A DNA stretch of 64,000 nucleotides. It comes from Mesorhizobium sp. (GTDB lineage: Bacteria > Pseudomonadota > Alphaproteobacteria > Rhizobiales > Rhizobiaceae). Below, one piece after another: positions 1 to 10,886 of this stretch (the first letter of the stretch is position 1; each line of letters starts with the position of its first letter). Made by a program: the position numbers and the translations under genes. The stretch covers positions 186,001 to 250,000 of the forward strand of contig NZ_SUHQ01000004.1 in NCBI RefSeq assembly GCF_004962245.1. Direction: 5' to 3'. The notes beneath the pieces were generated by a model. That model saw only the letters and a list, made by a program, of their open reading frames with translations, made no database searches and was not told the origin of the DNA.

Positions 1-198
1 CATCTTCGCGCCAATCCGACCACGGCGGTCTCGGTTCGCATTTCGAAGGAGCTGAAAAAGCGCGGCTGGAGCTTTGTCGGCCCGACCACCGTCTACGCCT
101 TCATGCAGGCCATGGGGCTGGTCAACGACCACCTCGAGGGCTGCGTCTGCCGCGAACAGGTCGAGGCGGAGCGCAAGGCGTTCAAGCGGCCGAAGTAG
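1..198 (+). CDS. tag: 3-methyladenine DNA glycosylase I, C-terminal part
   Basis: This is the last 65 codons of a gene that begins before the window and is in frame from base 1 to a TAG at 196-198. The peptide has the Tag C-terminal pattern: ISKELKKRGW, then FVGPTTVYAFMQAMG and VNDHLEGC. The His and Cys near this end match the zinc-binding residues of the Tag family. Tag removes 3-methyladenine from alkylated DNA in the cytoplasm as the first step of base excision repair. The call rests on motif recognition of about one third of the protein. Confidence 0.85.
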   Translation, partial: HLRANPTTAVSVRISKELKKRGWSFVGPTTVYAFMQAMGLVNDHLEGCVCREQVEAERKAFKRPK

Positions 199-199
199 C

Positions 200-451
200 T
201 CAGGCGCCGCCGGCGCCGGCCAGGAAAAGCCCGGCGACGAGGGCCGCCAACGTGGCAAAAGCCGGATAGATCACCAGCAGGCTGGTCATTAGCGCATCGC
301 GCATGGTCGGTCCTGGACGCTCGTCCGCGGCGATGTCGAATGGTCCCGCTGTCTGGCCTGCCGGTCTCGGTGCATGGCCATCGGCCGGCCGCAGCCTTGG
401 CAGCTCGCGGGCGCCGCTGTCGATACTGTCGAATTTCCGTGCCGTGGTCAT
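200..451 (-). CDS. small hypothetical membrane protein
   Basis: An 83-residue reading frame converges on tag with a 1-bp gap. The first 50 residues are polar and Pro/Arg/Asp-rich. Residues 53-80 form one strong hydrophobic segment (SLLVIYPAFATLAALVAGLF) followed by a Gly/Ala tail, as in a single-pass C-terminally anchored protein. A purine-rich AAGGGG lies about 8 bases before the ATG. I do not recognise a family. A chance frame in GC-rich DNA is possible, but the clean membrane helix and ribosome site favour a gene. Confidence 0.5.
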   Translation of the reverse strand: MTTARKFDSIDSGARELPRLRPADGHAPRPAGQTAGPFDIAADERPGPTMRDALMTSLLVIYPAFATLAALVAGLFLAGAGGA

Positions 452-648
452 GGCCCGAACCCCTTGTTTCGGCGCGCTTTATCGGCTGCGATTGTGTCGG
501 CACAATGCCGCGCTTATGGCGGAATTGTTTCGTTTATCACGTGGTTTGTTTCAGGAAAGGTGCAAACCCTTGCCGGTCCGGACAGGTTCGGTTAGGACAC
601 GCCCACTCGAAATAAGTCACCGATTACTTAGCAAAAAGTACCCATCCC

Positions 649-2163
649 ATGGCCGACAAATCGGAAAAGATGAAAGCGCGGCTGCCGCGCGGGTTTGTCG
701 ACCGCGGCGCCGACGACATCCGCGCCGTCGAGAAGATGATGGCGACGATCCGCGCGGTCTACGAGCTTTACGGCTTCGAGCCGGTCGACCAGCCGCTGAT
801 CGAATACACCGATGCGCTGGGCAAGTTCCTGCCCGACCAGGACCGGCCGAACGAGGGCGTGTTCTCCTTCCAGGACGACGACGACCAGTGGCTGTCGCTG
901 CGCTACGATTTGACGGCGCCGATGGCGCGCTTCGTCGCCGAGAACTATGAGCGCCTGCCGAAACCCTATCGCAGCTACCGCTCCGGCTGGGTGTTCCGCA
1001 ACGAAAAGCCCGGCCCCGGCCGCTTCCGCCAGTTCATGCAGTTCGACGCCGACACGGTCGGCACGCCGGGCGTCGCGGCGGATGCCGAGATGGCGATGAT
1101 GATGGCCGACGTGATGGAGGCGCTCGGCATCAAGCGCGGCGATTACGTCATCCGCGTCAACAATCGGAAAGTGCTGGACGGCGTGCTGGAGGCGATCGGG
1201 CTTGGCGGCGACGAGAATGCCGGGCGCCGGCTGACTGTGCTGAGGGCAATCGACAAGCTGGATAAGCTTGGGCCGGAAGGCGTAAGACTTTTGCTTGGAC
1301 CGGGGCGCTGGGATGGCGGCAGGGAGGGTGAGGGAGACTTCGCCAAGGGCGCTGGCCTGAATGATGTGCAGGCCGAGGCAGTTCTGTTCGCGACAGCGAA
1401 GCCTGGTCGGGATGATCAGCCTCAACGGGATTCCGGCGTAGCTGCAAACGCAGTCTTCCAAGAAGGCGTCACCGAGCTTACGACGATTGAAGCCTTGGTC
1501 AGGGCAGCGGGATACGGCGAAGATCGTATTGCTATGGATCGTTCCGTCGTCCGCGGCCTCGAATATTACACCGGCCCGGTCTACGAAGCCGAACTGCTGG
1601 CGGAAATCCCCAACGAAGAGGGAAAAATCGTGCGCTTCGGCTCGGTCGGCGGTGGCGGGCGCTATGACGGGCTCGTCTCGCGCTTCCGTGGCGAGCCGGT
1701 GCCGGCGACCGGCTTTTCCATCGGCGTCTCCAGGCTGATGACCGCGCTGAAGAACCTCGGCAAGCTCGACACGTCTGACGTCATCGCGCCGGTCGTCGTG
1801 CTCACCATGGACAAGGACACGGAAAGCCTCGGCCGCTACCAGAAGATGGTGGCCGAGCTGCGCGCCGCTGGCATCCGCTCCGAAATGTATCTCGGCGGCG
1901 CCGGCATGAAGGCGCAGCTCAAATATGCCGACCGCCGCGGCAGCCCGGTCGCCATCATCCAGGGCGGCGACGAGCGCGCCAAGGGCGAGGTGCAGATCAA
2001 GGATCTGATCGAAGGCGCGAAGATGTCGGCGGAGATTACCGATAACGCCGAATGGCGCGCGGCGCGGCCGGCGCAGGTGACGGTGGCGGAAAGCGAGTTG
2101 GTCGCCGAGGTGAAGAATATACTGGCGGCGCAGGCTGCTGACCGTACGAAGGGTGGCGCGTGA
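649..2163 (+). CDS. hisS: histidyl-tRNA synthetase
   Basis: Class II aminoacyl-tRNA synthetase that charges tRNA-His in the cytoplasm. It has 504 residues, normal for the alphaproteobacterial form. Motif 1 lies near residue 85 and motif 2 ([14 protein letters not shown]) near 117-130. The histidine-specific [12 protein letters not shown] lies near 301-312 and motif 3 (GGGRYDGL, then FSIGVSR) after 335. The C-terminal 100 residues form the anticodon-binding domain ([25 protein letters not shown]). It is the first gene of a hisS-hisZ-hisG row. Because hisZ is a hisS paralogue, the two could be confused, but only this copy keeps all synthetase motifs. Confidence 0.97.
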   Translation: MADKSEKMKARLPRGFVDRGADDIRAVEKMMATIRAVYELYGFEPVDQPLIEYTDALGKFLPDQDRPNEGVFSFQDDDDQWLSLRYDLTAPMARFVAENYERLPKPYRSYRSGWVFRNEKPGPGRFRQFMQFDADTVGTPGVAADAEMAMMMADVMEALGIKRGDYVIRVNNRKVLDGVLEAIGLGGDENAGRRLTVLRAIDKLDKLGPEGVRLLLGPGRWDGGREGEGDFAKGAGLNDVQAEAVLFATAKPGRDDQPQRDSGVAANAVFQEGVTELTTIEALVRAAGYGEDRIAMDRSVVRGLEYYTGPVYEAELLAEIPNEEGKIVRFGSVGGGGRYDGLVSRFRGEPVPATGFSIGVSRLMTALKNLGKLDTSDVIAPVVVLTMDKDTESLGRYQKMVAELRAAGIRSEMYLGGAGMKAQLKYADRRGSPVAIIQGGDERAKGEVQIKDLIEGAKMSAEITDNAEWRAARPAQVTVAESELVAEVKNILAAQAADRTKGGA

Positions 2164-2165
2164 AC

Positions 2166-2321
2166 ACCCCCCTCTGGCCTGCCGGCCATCTCCCCCGCAA
2201 GGGGGGAGATCGGCAGTGTCTGCGACGGCGCTTGCCTTGCGACGCTGGCGATTTGCGAAAGCGGCAATGCAAGCCAATCTCCCTCCTTGCGGGGGAGATG
2301 GCCGGCAGGTCAGAGGGGGGT
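2166..2321. repeat. RIME-like palindromic intergenic element
   Basis: Two arms of about 45 bp, 2166-2210 and 2277-2321, are near-perfect inverted copies (left CTCTGGCCTGCCGGCCATCT, right AGATGGCCGGCAGGTCAGAG), with a 66-bp centre. This is the layout of the rhizobial intergenic mosaic elements (RIME). It fills most of the hisS-hisZ gap, so in the transcript it would fold into a long hairpin inside the operon. Right-arm differences from a perfect copy are single bases. Confidence 0.85.
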
Positions 2322-2341
2322 GCCTCGCGCCCAACCGATCA

Positions 2342-3463
2342 ATGACCTCCCGCTACCCTGCCATCGCATCGGACATTGCGACGCTCTTCGCCGCGCGTGG
2401 CACGCATGCGGTCGAGGTTGCCGTGCTGCAGCCGGCCGATCCATTCCTCGATATGGCGGGCGAGGATCTGCGCCGGCGTATTTTCCTCACTGAAAGCGAG
2501 ACGGGCCAGACACTGTGCCTGCGGCCGGAATTCACCATTCCGGTCTGCCTCGACCACATTGCCAGCCAGGCCGGCACGCCGCGCCGCTATTCTTATCTCG
2601 GCGAGGTGTTTCGCCAGCGCCGCGAGGGCGGCAACGAGTTCTTCCAGGCCGGAATCGAGGATCTCGGCGACGGCGACACGCCGCAGGCCGATGCCCGTTC
2701 GCTGGCCGATGCGCATGCGCTGCTTTCGCTGGTGCTGCCGGGCCAGGCTTTGACCGTCACGCTCGGCGACCAGACCATATTCGAGGCGGTGCTGGCAGCC
2801 CTCGGCCTGCCGCGCGGCTGGCGCATGCGACTGGCCCGCGCCTTCGGCTCGGCGGCGATGCTGGAGGCGGCCCTTGCCGACCTCGCCAACCCGCCGCGCA
2901 ACGGCCAACTCGCCGGCCCGGTCGCTGCCCTCGTCCTCGACGGCGACCTGGAAGGGCTTTCAACCCACATCGCCGGCGGCATGGAGCAGGCGGGCCTGTC
3001 GGCGTCGGCCGGGCGCTCGCCGTCCGACATCGCGCGGCGGCTGATCGAGAAGGCCGAACTGCGCAGCGTGCGGCTCTCGAACGAGGCGTTTTCGGCGCTG
3101 AAGAGTTTTCTGGCCATCGACGTGCCGCTCGACGGCGCGGCACAGGCACTTGAAATTTTCGCGGCCGACGCCGGCCTTTCGCTGGGCGCGGCGCTGGACA
3201 ATTTTTCGGCGCGCGCCAAGGCGATTGAAGCGCATGGCCTGCCGGTCGAAAAAATCCGCTATGACGCCGCCTTCGGCCGTCCGCTCGATTACTACACCGG
3301 CCTGGTCTTCGAAATCGCTGCGCAAGACAGCGACCGGCCGCTGGCCGGCGGCGGCCGCTATGACCGGCTGCTGACGCTGCTCGGCGCGAAAACACCGATC
3401 CCCGGCGTCGGCTTTTCCGTCTGGCTCGACCGCATCGAAGCCCTCCGGGAGAAGGCGCGATGA
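2342..3463 (+). CDS. hisZ: ATP phosphoribosyltransferase regulatory subunit
   Basis: Catalytically dead HisRS paralogue that pairs with short-form HisG to make active, histidine-sensitive ATP phosphoribosyltransferase, step 1 of histidine synthesis. It is 373 residues long. HisRS-like patches remain ([48 protein letters not shown]), but the anticodon-binding domain is missing, as expected. Start chosen at ATG 2342 ([11 protein letters not shown]); longer starts would run through the palindromic repeat. It overlaps hisG by 4 bp (ATGA), so the two are probably translationally coupled, which suits a fixed stoichiometry. Confidence 0.95.
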   Translation: MTSRYPAIASDIATLFAARGTHAVEVAVLQPADPFLDMAGEDLRRRIFLTESETGQTLCLRPEFTIPVCLDHIASQAGTPRRYSYLGEVFRQRREGGNEFFQAGIEDLGDGDTPQADARSLADAHALLSLVLPGQALTVTLGDQTIFEAVLAALGLPRGWRMRLARAFGSAAMLEAALADLANPPRNGQLAGPVAALVLDGDLEGLSTHIAGGMEQAGLSASAGRSPSDIARRLIEKAELRSVRLSNEAFSALKSFLAIDVPLDGAAQALEIFAADAGLSLGAALDNFSARAKAIEAHGLPVEKIRYDAAFGRPLDYYTGLVFEIAAQDSDRPLAGGGRYDRLLTLLGAKTPIPGVGFSVWLDRIEALREKAR

Positions 3464-4158
3464 TCACGCTGGCGATCCCGTCGAAAGGCCGGCTCAAGGA
3501 GCAGGCGCTGCAGGTGCTGGCGAGCGCCGGGCTTGCCGTCAGCCTGCCCGGCGACGAGCGCAAATACCGCGCCCGCATCGAAGGCGTGGAAAGCGTCGAG
3601 GTGGCGTTCCTGTCGGCGTCCGAGATCGCAGGCGAGATCGGCCAGGGTTCGGTCGATCTCGGCATCACCGGCGAGGACCTGCTGCGCGAAAGCCTCGCCG
3701 ACTGGGAAGCGCGCGCGGAAATCGTCGCCCGCCTCGGTTTCGGCAATGCCGATGTCGTGGTGGCGGTGCCCGACATCTGGCTCGATGTCGATACGATGGC
3801 CGATCTCGACGACGTCGCCGCCGATTTCCGCCAGCGCCATGGCAGGCGGCTCAGGATCGCCACCAAATACTGGCGGCTGACCCAGCAGTTCTTTTCGCAA
3901 AAGCACGGCATCCAGGTCTATCGCATCGTCGAAAGCCTGGGCGCTACAGAGGGCGCGCCGGCGGCGGGACTGGCCGACGTCATCGTCGACATCACCACGT
4001 CAGGCTCGACGCTGCGCGCCAACCATCTGAAGGTTTTGGCCGACGGCATCATCCTGCGCTCGCAAGCCTGCCTCGTCGCATCGAGGAAGACGCGCAGCAA
4101 GGCCGACGAGGCTTTGCTGCGCGACATCGCGGCGAAGATGGCATCCGTGGAGAGGTAG
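3460..4158 (+). CDS. hisG: ATP phosphoribosyltransferase, short form
   Basis: Joins ATP and PRPP to make phosphoribosyl-ATP, the committed step of histidine biosynthesis. At 232 residues it is the short HisG that lacks the C-terminal regulatory domain and needs HisZ, encoded directly upstream. Visible family signatures are [15 protein letters not shown] at the N-terminus, [10 protein letters not shown] near 68, [11 protein letters not shown] near 137 and the PRPP-binding [18 protein letters not shown] near 170. The gene ends just before a long palindrome that may end the transcript. Confidence 0.96.
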   Translation: MITLAIPSKGRLKEQALQVLASAGLAVSLPGDERKYRARIEGVESVEVAFLSASEIAGEIGQGSVDLGITGEDLLRESLADWEARAEIVARLGFGNADVVVAVPDIWLDVDTMADLDDVAADFRQRHGRRLRIATKYWRLTQQFFSQKHGIQVYRIVESLGATEGAPAAGLADVIVDITTSGSTLRANHLKVLADGIILRSQACLVASRKTRSKADEALLRDIAAKMASVER

Positions 4159-4165
4159 CTCTCCT

Positions 4166-4316
4166 CCAGCTTGGGTTCCTCGCCCCCCGCGAAGCGGGGG
4201 AGAGGTGGCCGCGAAGCGGCCGGAGAGGGGGCTTTCGTAGGGCGCGGTTTCCCCTCTCCGTCTCGGCTTCGCCGAGCCACCTCTCCCCACTTCGTGGGGC
4301 GAGGAACCCAAGCTGG
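4166..4316. repeat. long palindromic intergenic element behind hisG
   Basis: The left arm 4166-4208 (CCAGCTTGGGTTCCTCGCC, ending GGGGGAGAGGTGG) is mirrored by 4277-4316 (CCACCTCTCC, ending GAACCCAAGCTGG). Smaller hairpins lie inside (GGCCGCGAAGCGGCC and GGCTTCGCCGAGCC). It is a second element of the rhizobial palindromic type, unlike the one at 2.2 kb in sequence. It starts 8 bp after hisG and could act as a 3' hairpin for the his transcript. Confidence 0.8.
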
Positions 4317-4444
4317 AATGAAGCAGGCGGACAAAGGAGTAGCGCCGACCTGAAGCCATTTGCCCTGAGGCATGGCAGGTTTGTTCTTGCTTTGTGCCGG
4401 CAGTTATGTTAGTAATTCCAGTACGGTGCTGATTTGCGCCGACG

Positions 4445-4469
4445 ACCCGCCCGCCGAGGCGGGTTTTTT
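4445..4469 (+). terminator. Rho-independent terminator-like hairpin
   Basis: ACCCGCC (4445-4451) pairs with GGCGGGT (4458-4464) around a 6-base loop and runs into six T residues. It stands alone between the hisG palindrome and the acyl-CoA synthetase, about 130 bp before the next start codon, so it may end a short untranslated RNA from about 4370-4440 or leftover his read-through. The rest of the 4159-4601 gap shows no credible gene. Confidence 0.7.
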
Positions 4470-4601
4470 GTTTCGGTGCCACCCGCACAGGGCCGAAATC
4501 GAGGTTGGCGGCGCGGCTTCGAAGCCTGTCCCTACCATCGGCGGGATTTCCACCGCCCGGGCAGGCTGATAGACTCAGGTTTGTCTGCGGAGGAGACGGT
4601 G

Positions 4602-6368
<1,767 letters not shown>

Positions 6369-6669
6369 GGGAGCGGGCGCTCTTCGATTTTGTCGTTGCG
6401 CTGTCGCGATCCTGCGGCATCTCCTGGAGCCGCGGTTGTTCGTGAGGAGTCGAACCCGGCCACTGCCGGATAAGCAATGATATCGGCTAATGCAGGTTCC
6501 CCAAAAGCACGCCCTCGGGCTTGAACCGGGGGTGCGCAGCGGTTTTGGGACAACGACATGCGCAAAAACAAGACTTAAAGCGCGTCGCGTGTATTCGTTC
6601 AAACGTGACGCCGCTCAAGGTGCTTCAGACAGGTTTTCCGCAAGGTTCGCAGAGATGCATAGGGCTTGA
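6369..6669. other. gap between acyl-CoA synthetase and chaA
   Basis: A 301-bp stretch with no convincing reading frame, RNA gene or strong hairpin. The first bases belong to the duplicated segment. The chaA promoter is presumably here, but I could not single one out. Confidence 0.4.
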
Positions 6670-7773
6670 ATGAGTGGTTTCGGACGATCGGCGGTTTCTT
6701 ATGCGATGCCCTTGGCCGCCCTGGCGGTGGCTGTTGCAGTCAGAGCCAGCGGGCTGTCGATGGACGAAGGTTCGCTGAACATCAAGATCGTTGTCGGAGC
6801 GCTTTCGAGCGCTATCATGTTCACCACCATTTTCGTAGTGCTCGAGCACGCCGAAGCGGTGGCCCGGCGTGTGGGGGAACCGTATGGCACGTTGGTGCTG
6901 ACTATTGCCGTGACGGCTATCGAAGTGTCGATCATCGTTTCCATGATGCTGCATGGAGAGAACAACCCTACGCTTGCCCGTGAGTCCGTCTTCTCGACGG
7001 TGATGATTACATCTACCGGCGTTGTCGGCACATGTCTCACGCTTGGCGGCTGGCGTCATCGCAAGCAGGCAATCGTTCGACAAGGCACCAGCGCCTATCT
7101 GGCGGTCCTGGTCGCACTGACCGTCATGACGCTTATTCTGCCGACCTACACACGAGCTACGGATCCTGGCACTTTTTCAGCGGCTCAACTTGGTTTTGTG
7201 AGCGTACTTTCAGTGCTGCTTTATTCGGGTTTTCTGTTCGCGCAGACGGTCCGGCACCGGGACGATTTCATCGAAGGACAAGCACACGGCGTTTCGATTC
7301 GAACTGCCCCTCACGAAAGCGTCTCTGCCAGCGCGCTGCTCCTGCTAATTGGGCTGGTCGGAATTGTCATGCTCGCCGAGCAAGTCGCTGCAAGCGTTGA
7401 AGATGCGCTCGTTACTTACCAAGTGGTCCAGGCTGACGCCATTGTGGGGGCATTGATCGCGGGGCTGGTTTTGATGCCGGAGGCCGTTTCGGCGGTTCGT
7501 GCGGCACTCAACAATGAGTTGCAGCGCGGTTTGAATGTCGCGATGGGTTCGGCCTGCGCTACAATTGGTTTGACAATACCGGCAGTCGCCGCCGCCAGCC
7601 TGCTGACGGGAAGGGGGTTGACCCTGGGACTCCCTGTGGCTGACACTGTACTTTTGATTTTAGCGCTTTTCATATGTAACGTAAGCTTTAGCACCGAAAG
7701 AACAACATTCTTGACTGGATTGGTCCATATTGTAGTATTTTTTACCTATTTTTTTTTAATATTTATACCGTGA
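6670..7773 (+). CDS. chaA: ChaA-type calcium/sodium:proton antiporter
   Basis: Inner-membrane cation exchanger of the CaCA superfamily that expels Ca2+ or Na+ in exchange for protons. It has 367 residues with about 11 hydrophobic segments. The first alpha-repeat is visible near 73-90 (GEPYGTLVLTIAVTAIEV). The second is near 255-285 (VGALIAGLVLMPEAVSAVRAA), holding the conserved acidic residue after Pro. An acidic/His loop (HRDDFIEGQAHG) separates the halves. The gene ends in AT-rich sequence. It sits between two copies of the neighbouring synthetase gene's 3' end, which suggests that it arrived by insertion or by a local duplication. Ion choice cannot be told from sequence alone. Confidence 0.88.
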   Translation: MSGFGRSAVSYAMPLAALAVAVAVRASGLSMDEGSLNIKIVVGALSSAIMFTTIFVVLEHAEAVARRVGEPYGTLVLTIAVTAIEVSIIVSMMLHGENNPTLARESVFSTVMITSTGVVGTCLTLGGWRHRKQAIVRQGTSAYLAVLVALTVMTLILPTYTRATDPGTFSAAQLGFVSVLSVLLYSGFLFAQTVRHRDDFIEGQAHGVSIRTAPHESVSASALLLLIGLVGIVMLAEQVAASVEDALVTYQVVQADAIVGALIAGLVLMPEAVSAVRAALNNELQRGLNVAMGSACATIGLTIPAVAAASLLTGRGLTLGLPVADTVLLILALFICNVSFSTERTTFLTGLVHIVVFFTYFFLIFIP

Positions 7774-8294
7774 AATTTTGAGGCAGGCAATCAGACGCAG
7801 GGACAAGACCGGTTACGTTATCGATCGGGTTCTCGAACGGGCAGCCATCCGCTTCCGCACCGAGTTGCCGATACCGGCAAGCCGCAGAAGTTCTTGATGC
7901 GCATACGATTGGTCGAGGAACTGGGGCTGGTGACGGCGAGGACGGCTTGAGGGAGCGGGCGTCTGCTTTGCGCCCAAAAACCGGTCGCTCAGCAGAGGTG
8001 CGATCGCCGTCCGCTTCTGGCGCGACCTGCTCGTTCTGGCAGATGAGCCGAACGGCAGCGTCGCCGCGTGACGTTCGCGACATTCGCATCGCGGCCGCTT
8101 CAAACGGCTTGATGTCGCCTTATTTGGTGTTGGAGCAAGCTATCGTGTTAAGATTGCAGGTCGGCACCGTGCTACCTTAGGGCAACGCGGCTGCAAGTGC
8201 CGGTTCGTACACATGAGTATACTGCCAAGCTGACCGCAGAAGACAATGCAAAGATTTTCTTGCCGCAGATTTTCGCAAAAGCAAGGAGACGTTC
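7774..8294 (+). other. intergenic stretch with a gene-end remnant
   Basis: Bases 7846-7961 are direct repeat copy 2 of the 3' end of the acyl-CoA synthetase gene, up to and past its stop (TTGAGGGAGCGGGCG). It still reads FRTELP, then GKPQKFLMR and EELGLV, but with a small deletion and no start. The following ~330 bp up to the FecR gene show no gene; the promoter of the FecR-cyclase pair should lie there. Confidence 0.75.
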
Positions 8295-8831
8295 ATGAGC
8301 GCAAGTGGCCGATATCTCCGGAGCCTGGTGGCATGCATGCTTGCCTGTGTCTTCTGGGTGGATACCGCTTCAGCGCAGTCGAATAACGCCGGCTGTACGT
8401 TCGAACTGGTAGCAGGTACGTCCCGACAAATTCTGAGATGCCGGGAAGGCCTTACCATCATTGCGGAAGATGGCGCTCGTTTTGCACTGGTGGACCGTGA
8501 TCGAAATGGTAGTGCCGATGCGGTCAGATTACGGCGCAAGGCGCTGTTGCTCGATGCTCCAGCCGGCAGGGTCCGGGGTGGCTTCGCTGTCGTCACCCCG
8601 CAGGCGATCGCCGCGGTGCGAGGTACAAAATGGGCAGTCGACGTTGCCCGAGGCAAGACGTCTGTTTTCGTCGTCAAAGGTCGCGTCGCCGTGCAAAGGC
8701 CGGCGTCCAATGCTGGCGTAGTCCTCGGGCCGGGCGAAGGCGTCGATGTGGAAGCCGGAACAGGCACACTGACGGTCAAGCGCTGGCCCGCCGCACGTGT
8801 TTCGGCTTTGATGGCCCGTTTCGGTCAGTAA
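8295..8831 (+). CDS. exported FecR-domain protein
   Basis: A 178-residue protein with an N-terminal signal peptide (hydrophobic LRSLVACMLACVFWV, cleavage probably after ASA near residue 27) and a FecR-like fold. The FecR feature is the VVTPQAIAAVRGTKWAVDV segment near 98-116, followed by SVFVVKGRVAV and LGPGEGVDVE. It should be periplasmic. The next gene, a CHASE2-domain adenylate cyclase, starts 5 bp downstream, so the two form an operon. FecR domains sense or relay extracytoplasmic signals, and a role in presenting a ligand to the CHASE2 sensor is an inference from the pairing. Confidence 0.8.
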   Translation: MSASGRYLRSLVACMLACVFWVDTASAQSNNAGCTFELVAGTSRQILRCREGLTIIAEDGARFALVDRDRNGSADAVRLRRKALLLDAPAGRVRGGFAVVTPQAIAAVRGTKWAVDVARGKTSVFVVKGRVAVQRPASNAGVVLGPGEGVDVEAGTGTLTVKRWPAARVSALMARFGQ

Positions 8832-8836
8832 GCTAA

Positions 8837-10702
8837 ATGAGCGGGCGAGCGCTTCAGACGCTGATCGCGCTCGTTCTGGCGGGTCTTTGGGGGGCCGGCC
8901 TTGGCTTTGCGCACTGGCGCGGCAACATGTGGTCCCTCGATCGCGTCGAAGCAACGATGACGGATCTTCGAACGCTTGTTCGGGGAACGGCAAAGCCGCC
9001 GGAGCTGATCACCATTGTCGCAATAGACGACGAAGCGGTCCGAAACGAGGGCCGCTATCCCCTCAGCCGCGCCACGCTTGCCCGGATTGTCGATACGATA
9101 GCTCGCTTTGGACCGAAAGCCATTGCGGTCGACCTGCTGCTGGTCGATCCTGGGAAAAAAGGTGATGATGAGGCGCTCGCGCGTTCGCTGCGTGGAACTT
9201 CAAGCGTAATCGCTGCTGCAGCGGTCTACTCGGGAGGTAAACAATCGATTGCAACCGAGGGCGATGGCCCTCTCACCCGAGTGCCGAATGCCAAGCGGTT
9301 TCTGTGGCCCCTGACAGCGTTCTCGGATATCGCCGCTGTCGGCGTCGTGAACGTGGTTACCGACTGGACGGGAACGCCTCGGTTCGTCCCGTTGCTGTTT
9401 CGGGCCGGAGATCGGACGGAAGCGTCTTTCTCCCTGCGCGTTGCCGCCATGGCGGTGGGAGAGGATCCGGGAATTGCGCCCGACTATCTATCTCTGGGCG
9501 GACAGCGGATTCGGACGGACATTGGTCACATACTCCCTCTGACATTCTATGGCCCCCGCGGCACGATCCGCACGATCAGCGCCACGACGGTGCTGGGGGG
9601 CCAAGTCGATGGCGGCATTATTCGGGATCGAATTGTTGTGATCGGAGCAACTGCAACCGGCGCCGGCGATGTTTTCCCGACACCGTTTGATCCCGTGCTC
9701 CCAGGCGTCGAGGTCATGTCGACGGCCATTGCCCATCTGATGACCGGCGACGGCATAGTGCGAGATCAGTACGTTCGCCTTGCAGATGCCGGCTTTGCAG
9801 TGGTGCTGCCAGTGGTTCTGGTGGGGCTGTTGGCATGGCGTCGCAACGCCATCGGCCTTGCAGCGATCGTCGGCGTGGTTGTGATCTGGTTCGTGGTCAA
9901 CATGACCGCATTCTCACACCATATCTGGCTGAGCGCGGCGTTGCCGATGGCCGCCGCCGTTCCGCCAGCTATTTTGTTCGGGGCCGCGCAGCTTTGGTTG
10001 GGCAGGAACCAGGCCCAGTATTTCGCCACGCAGAGCGAATTGCTTCAACGAGTTCAGGCCCCGGGCTTTGCGGAGTGGCTCGCGAAGCATGGCGACTTTC
10101 TCCTGGAACCTGTCCGGAGGGACGCCGCCATCATATTCATTGACCTGTCCGGTTTCACCGGACTGAGCGAAACATTGGGGCCGAACGCCACACGCGAACT
10201 TTTGAACACGTTCCATGCGTTGGTGGACGAGGAGGTGACAAGCTGCGGTGGCGTTGTCACGAATTTCATGGGTGACGGAGCCATGATCCTGTTCGGTCTA
10301 CCGGAAGCAGCGACAGATGATGCCTTCAATGCTGCCCGCTGCTGCGCGGCGCTCTCCAGCCGTACCAACAACTGGCTCGTCTCGTTGCCCGCATCAACTG
10401 CATCTAGGCTCGGCTTCAAGATCGGAGCGCATTACGGAACAATCGTTGCGTCGAGACTCGGTGGCAAAGGCCGTCAGCACATCGCAACTACGGGTGATAC
10501 GGTTAACGTCGCCAGTCGCTTGATGGAGATAGCGGCCGACCAAAATGCCGAAGTCGCGGTGAGCGACAAAATGCTGCAAGTCGCCGGCCGCGACTGCGAG
10601 TTGTTCAAATCTGGTGCTCTAAGAGGACCTGTGGAAGCACAGGTCCGCGGGCGTTCAGGCTCGCTCGCAATCTGGCTGTGGCAGAGTTCGCAGACGCTGT
10701 AG
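8837..10702 (+). CDS. CHASE2-sensor class III adenylate/guanylate cyclase
   Basis: A 621-residue membrane receptor cyclase. The order is one N-terminal helix (7-25), a periplasmic CHASE2 domain (about 40-310, with VAIDDEAVRNEGRYPLSRA and AVDLLLVDP), three transmembrane helices (about 315-390), a linker and a class III catalytic domain (about 430-610). One metal Asp is in FIDLSGFTG (near 433) and the other in FMGDGAMILFG. The transition-state Asn/Arg are in TTGDTVNVASRL. The residue just before FMGDG is Asn, where many adenylate cyclases carry the purine-recognising Lys, so substrate choice is not certain. It probably makes cAMP in response to the signal sensed with the upstream FecR protein. 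Confidence 0.88.
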   Translation: MSGRALQTLIALVLAGLWGAGLGFAHWRGNMWSLDRVEATMTDLRTLVRGTAKPPELITIVAIDDEAVRNEGRYPLSRATLARIVDTIARFGPKAIAVDLLLVDPGKKGDDEALARSLRGTSSVIAAAAVYSGGKQSIATEGDGPLTRVPNAKRFLWPLTAFSDIAAVGVVNVVTDWTGTPRFVPLLFRAGDRTEASFSLRVAAMAVGEDPGIAPDYLSLGGQRIRTDIGHILPLTFYGPRGTIRTISATTVLGGQVDGGIIRDRIVVIGATATGAGDVFPTPFDPVLPGVEVMSTAIAHLMTGDGIVRDQYVRLADAGFAVVLPVVLVGLLAWRRNAIGLAAIVGVVVIWFVVNMTAFSHHIWLSAALPMAAAVPPAILFGAAQLWLGRNQAQYFATQSELLQRVQAPGFAEWLAKHGDFLLEPVRRDAAIIFIDLSGFTGLSETLGPNATRELLNTFHALVDEEVTSCGGVVTNFMGDGAMILFGLPEAATDDAFNAARCCAALSSRTNNWLVSLPASTASRLGFKIGAHYGTIVASRLGGKGRQHIATTGDTVNVASRLMEIAADQNAEVAVSDKMLQVAGRDCELFKSGALRGPVEAQVRGRSGSLAIWLWQSSQTL

Positions 10703-10886
10703 GATACCAGGCCCCGTGAACAATGATGGTACCGGAATGTCTGAATGGCGCCCGTCTGGCCGCGACACTTCAAATCCTGTCTGAGGCCTCGGCCAACCCG
10801 GACAGGAGATTCTGAAAAAATCCGCATTGATGGAAGGCAGCTTCGGGGTCAACAGCAGACTTTCCGTTGGAAAACGTGTCATCCCC

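Noticed and set aside
628..2334. A 568-codon minus-strand frame opposite hisS
   Set aside because: It mirrors the codon bias of hisS, runs through the palindromic element and has no recognisable domain.
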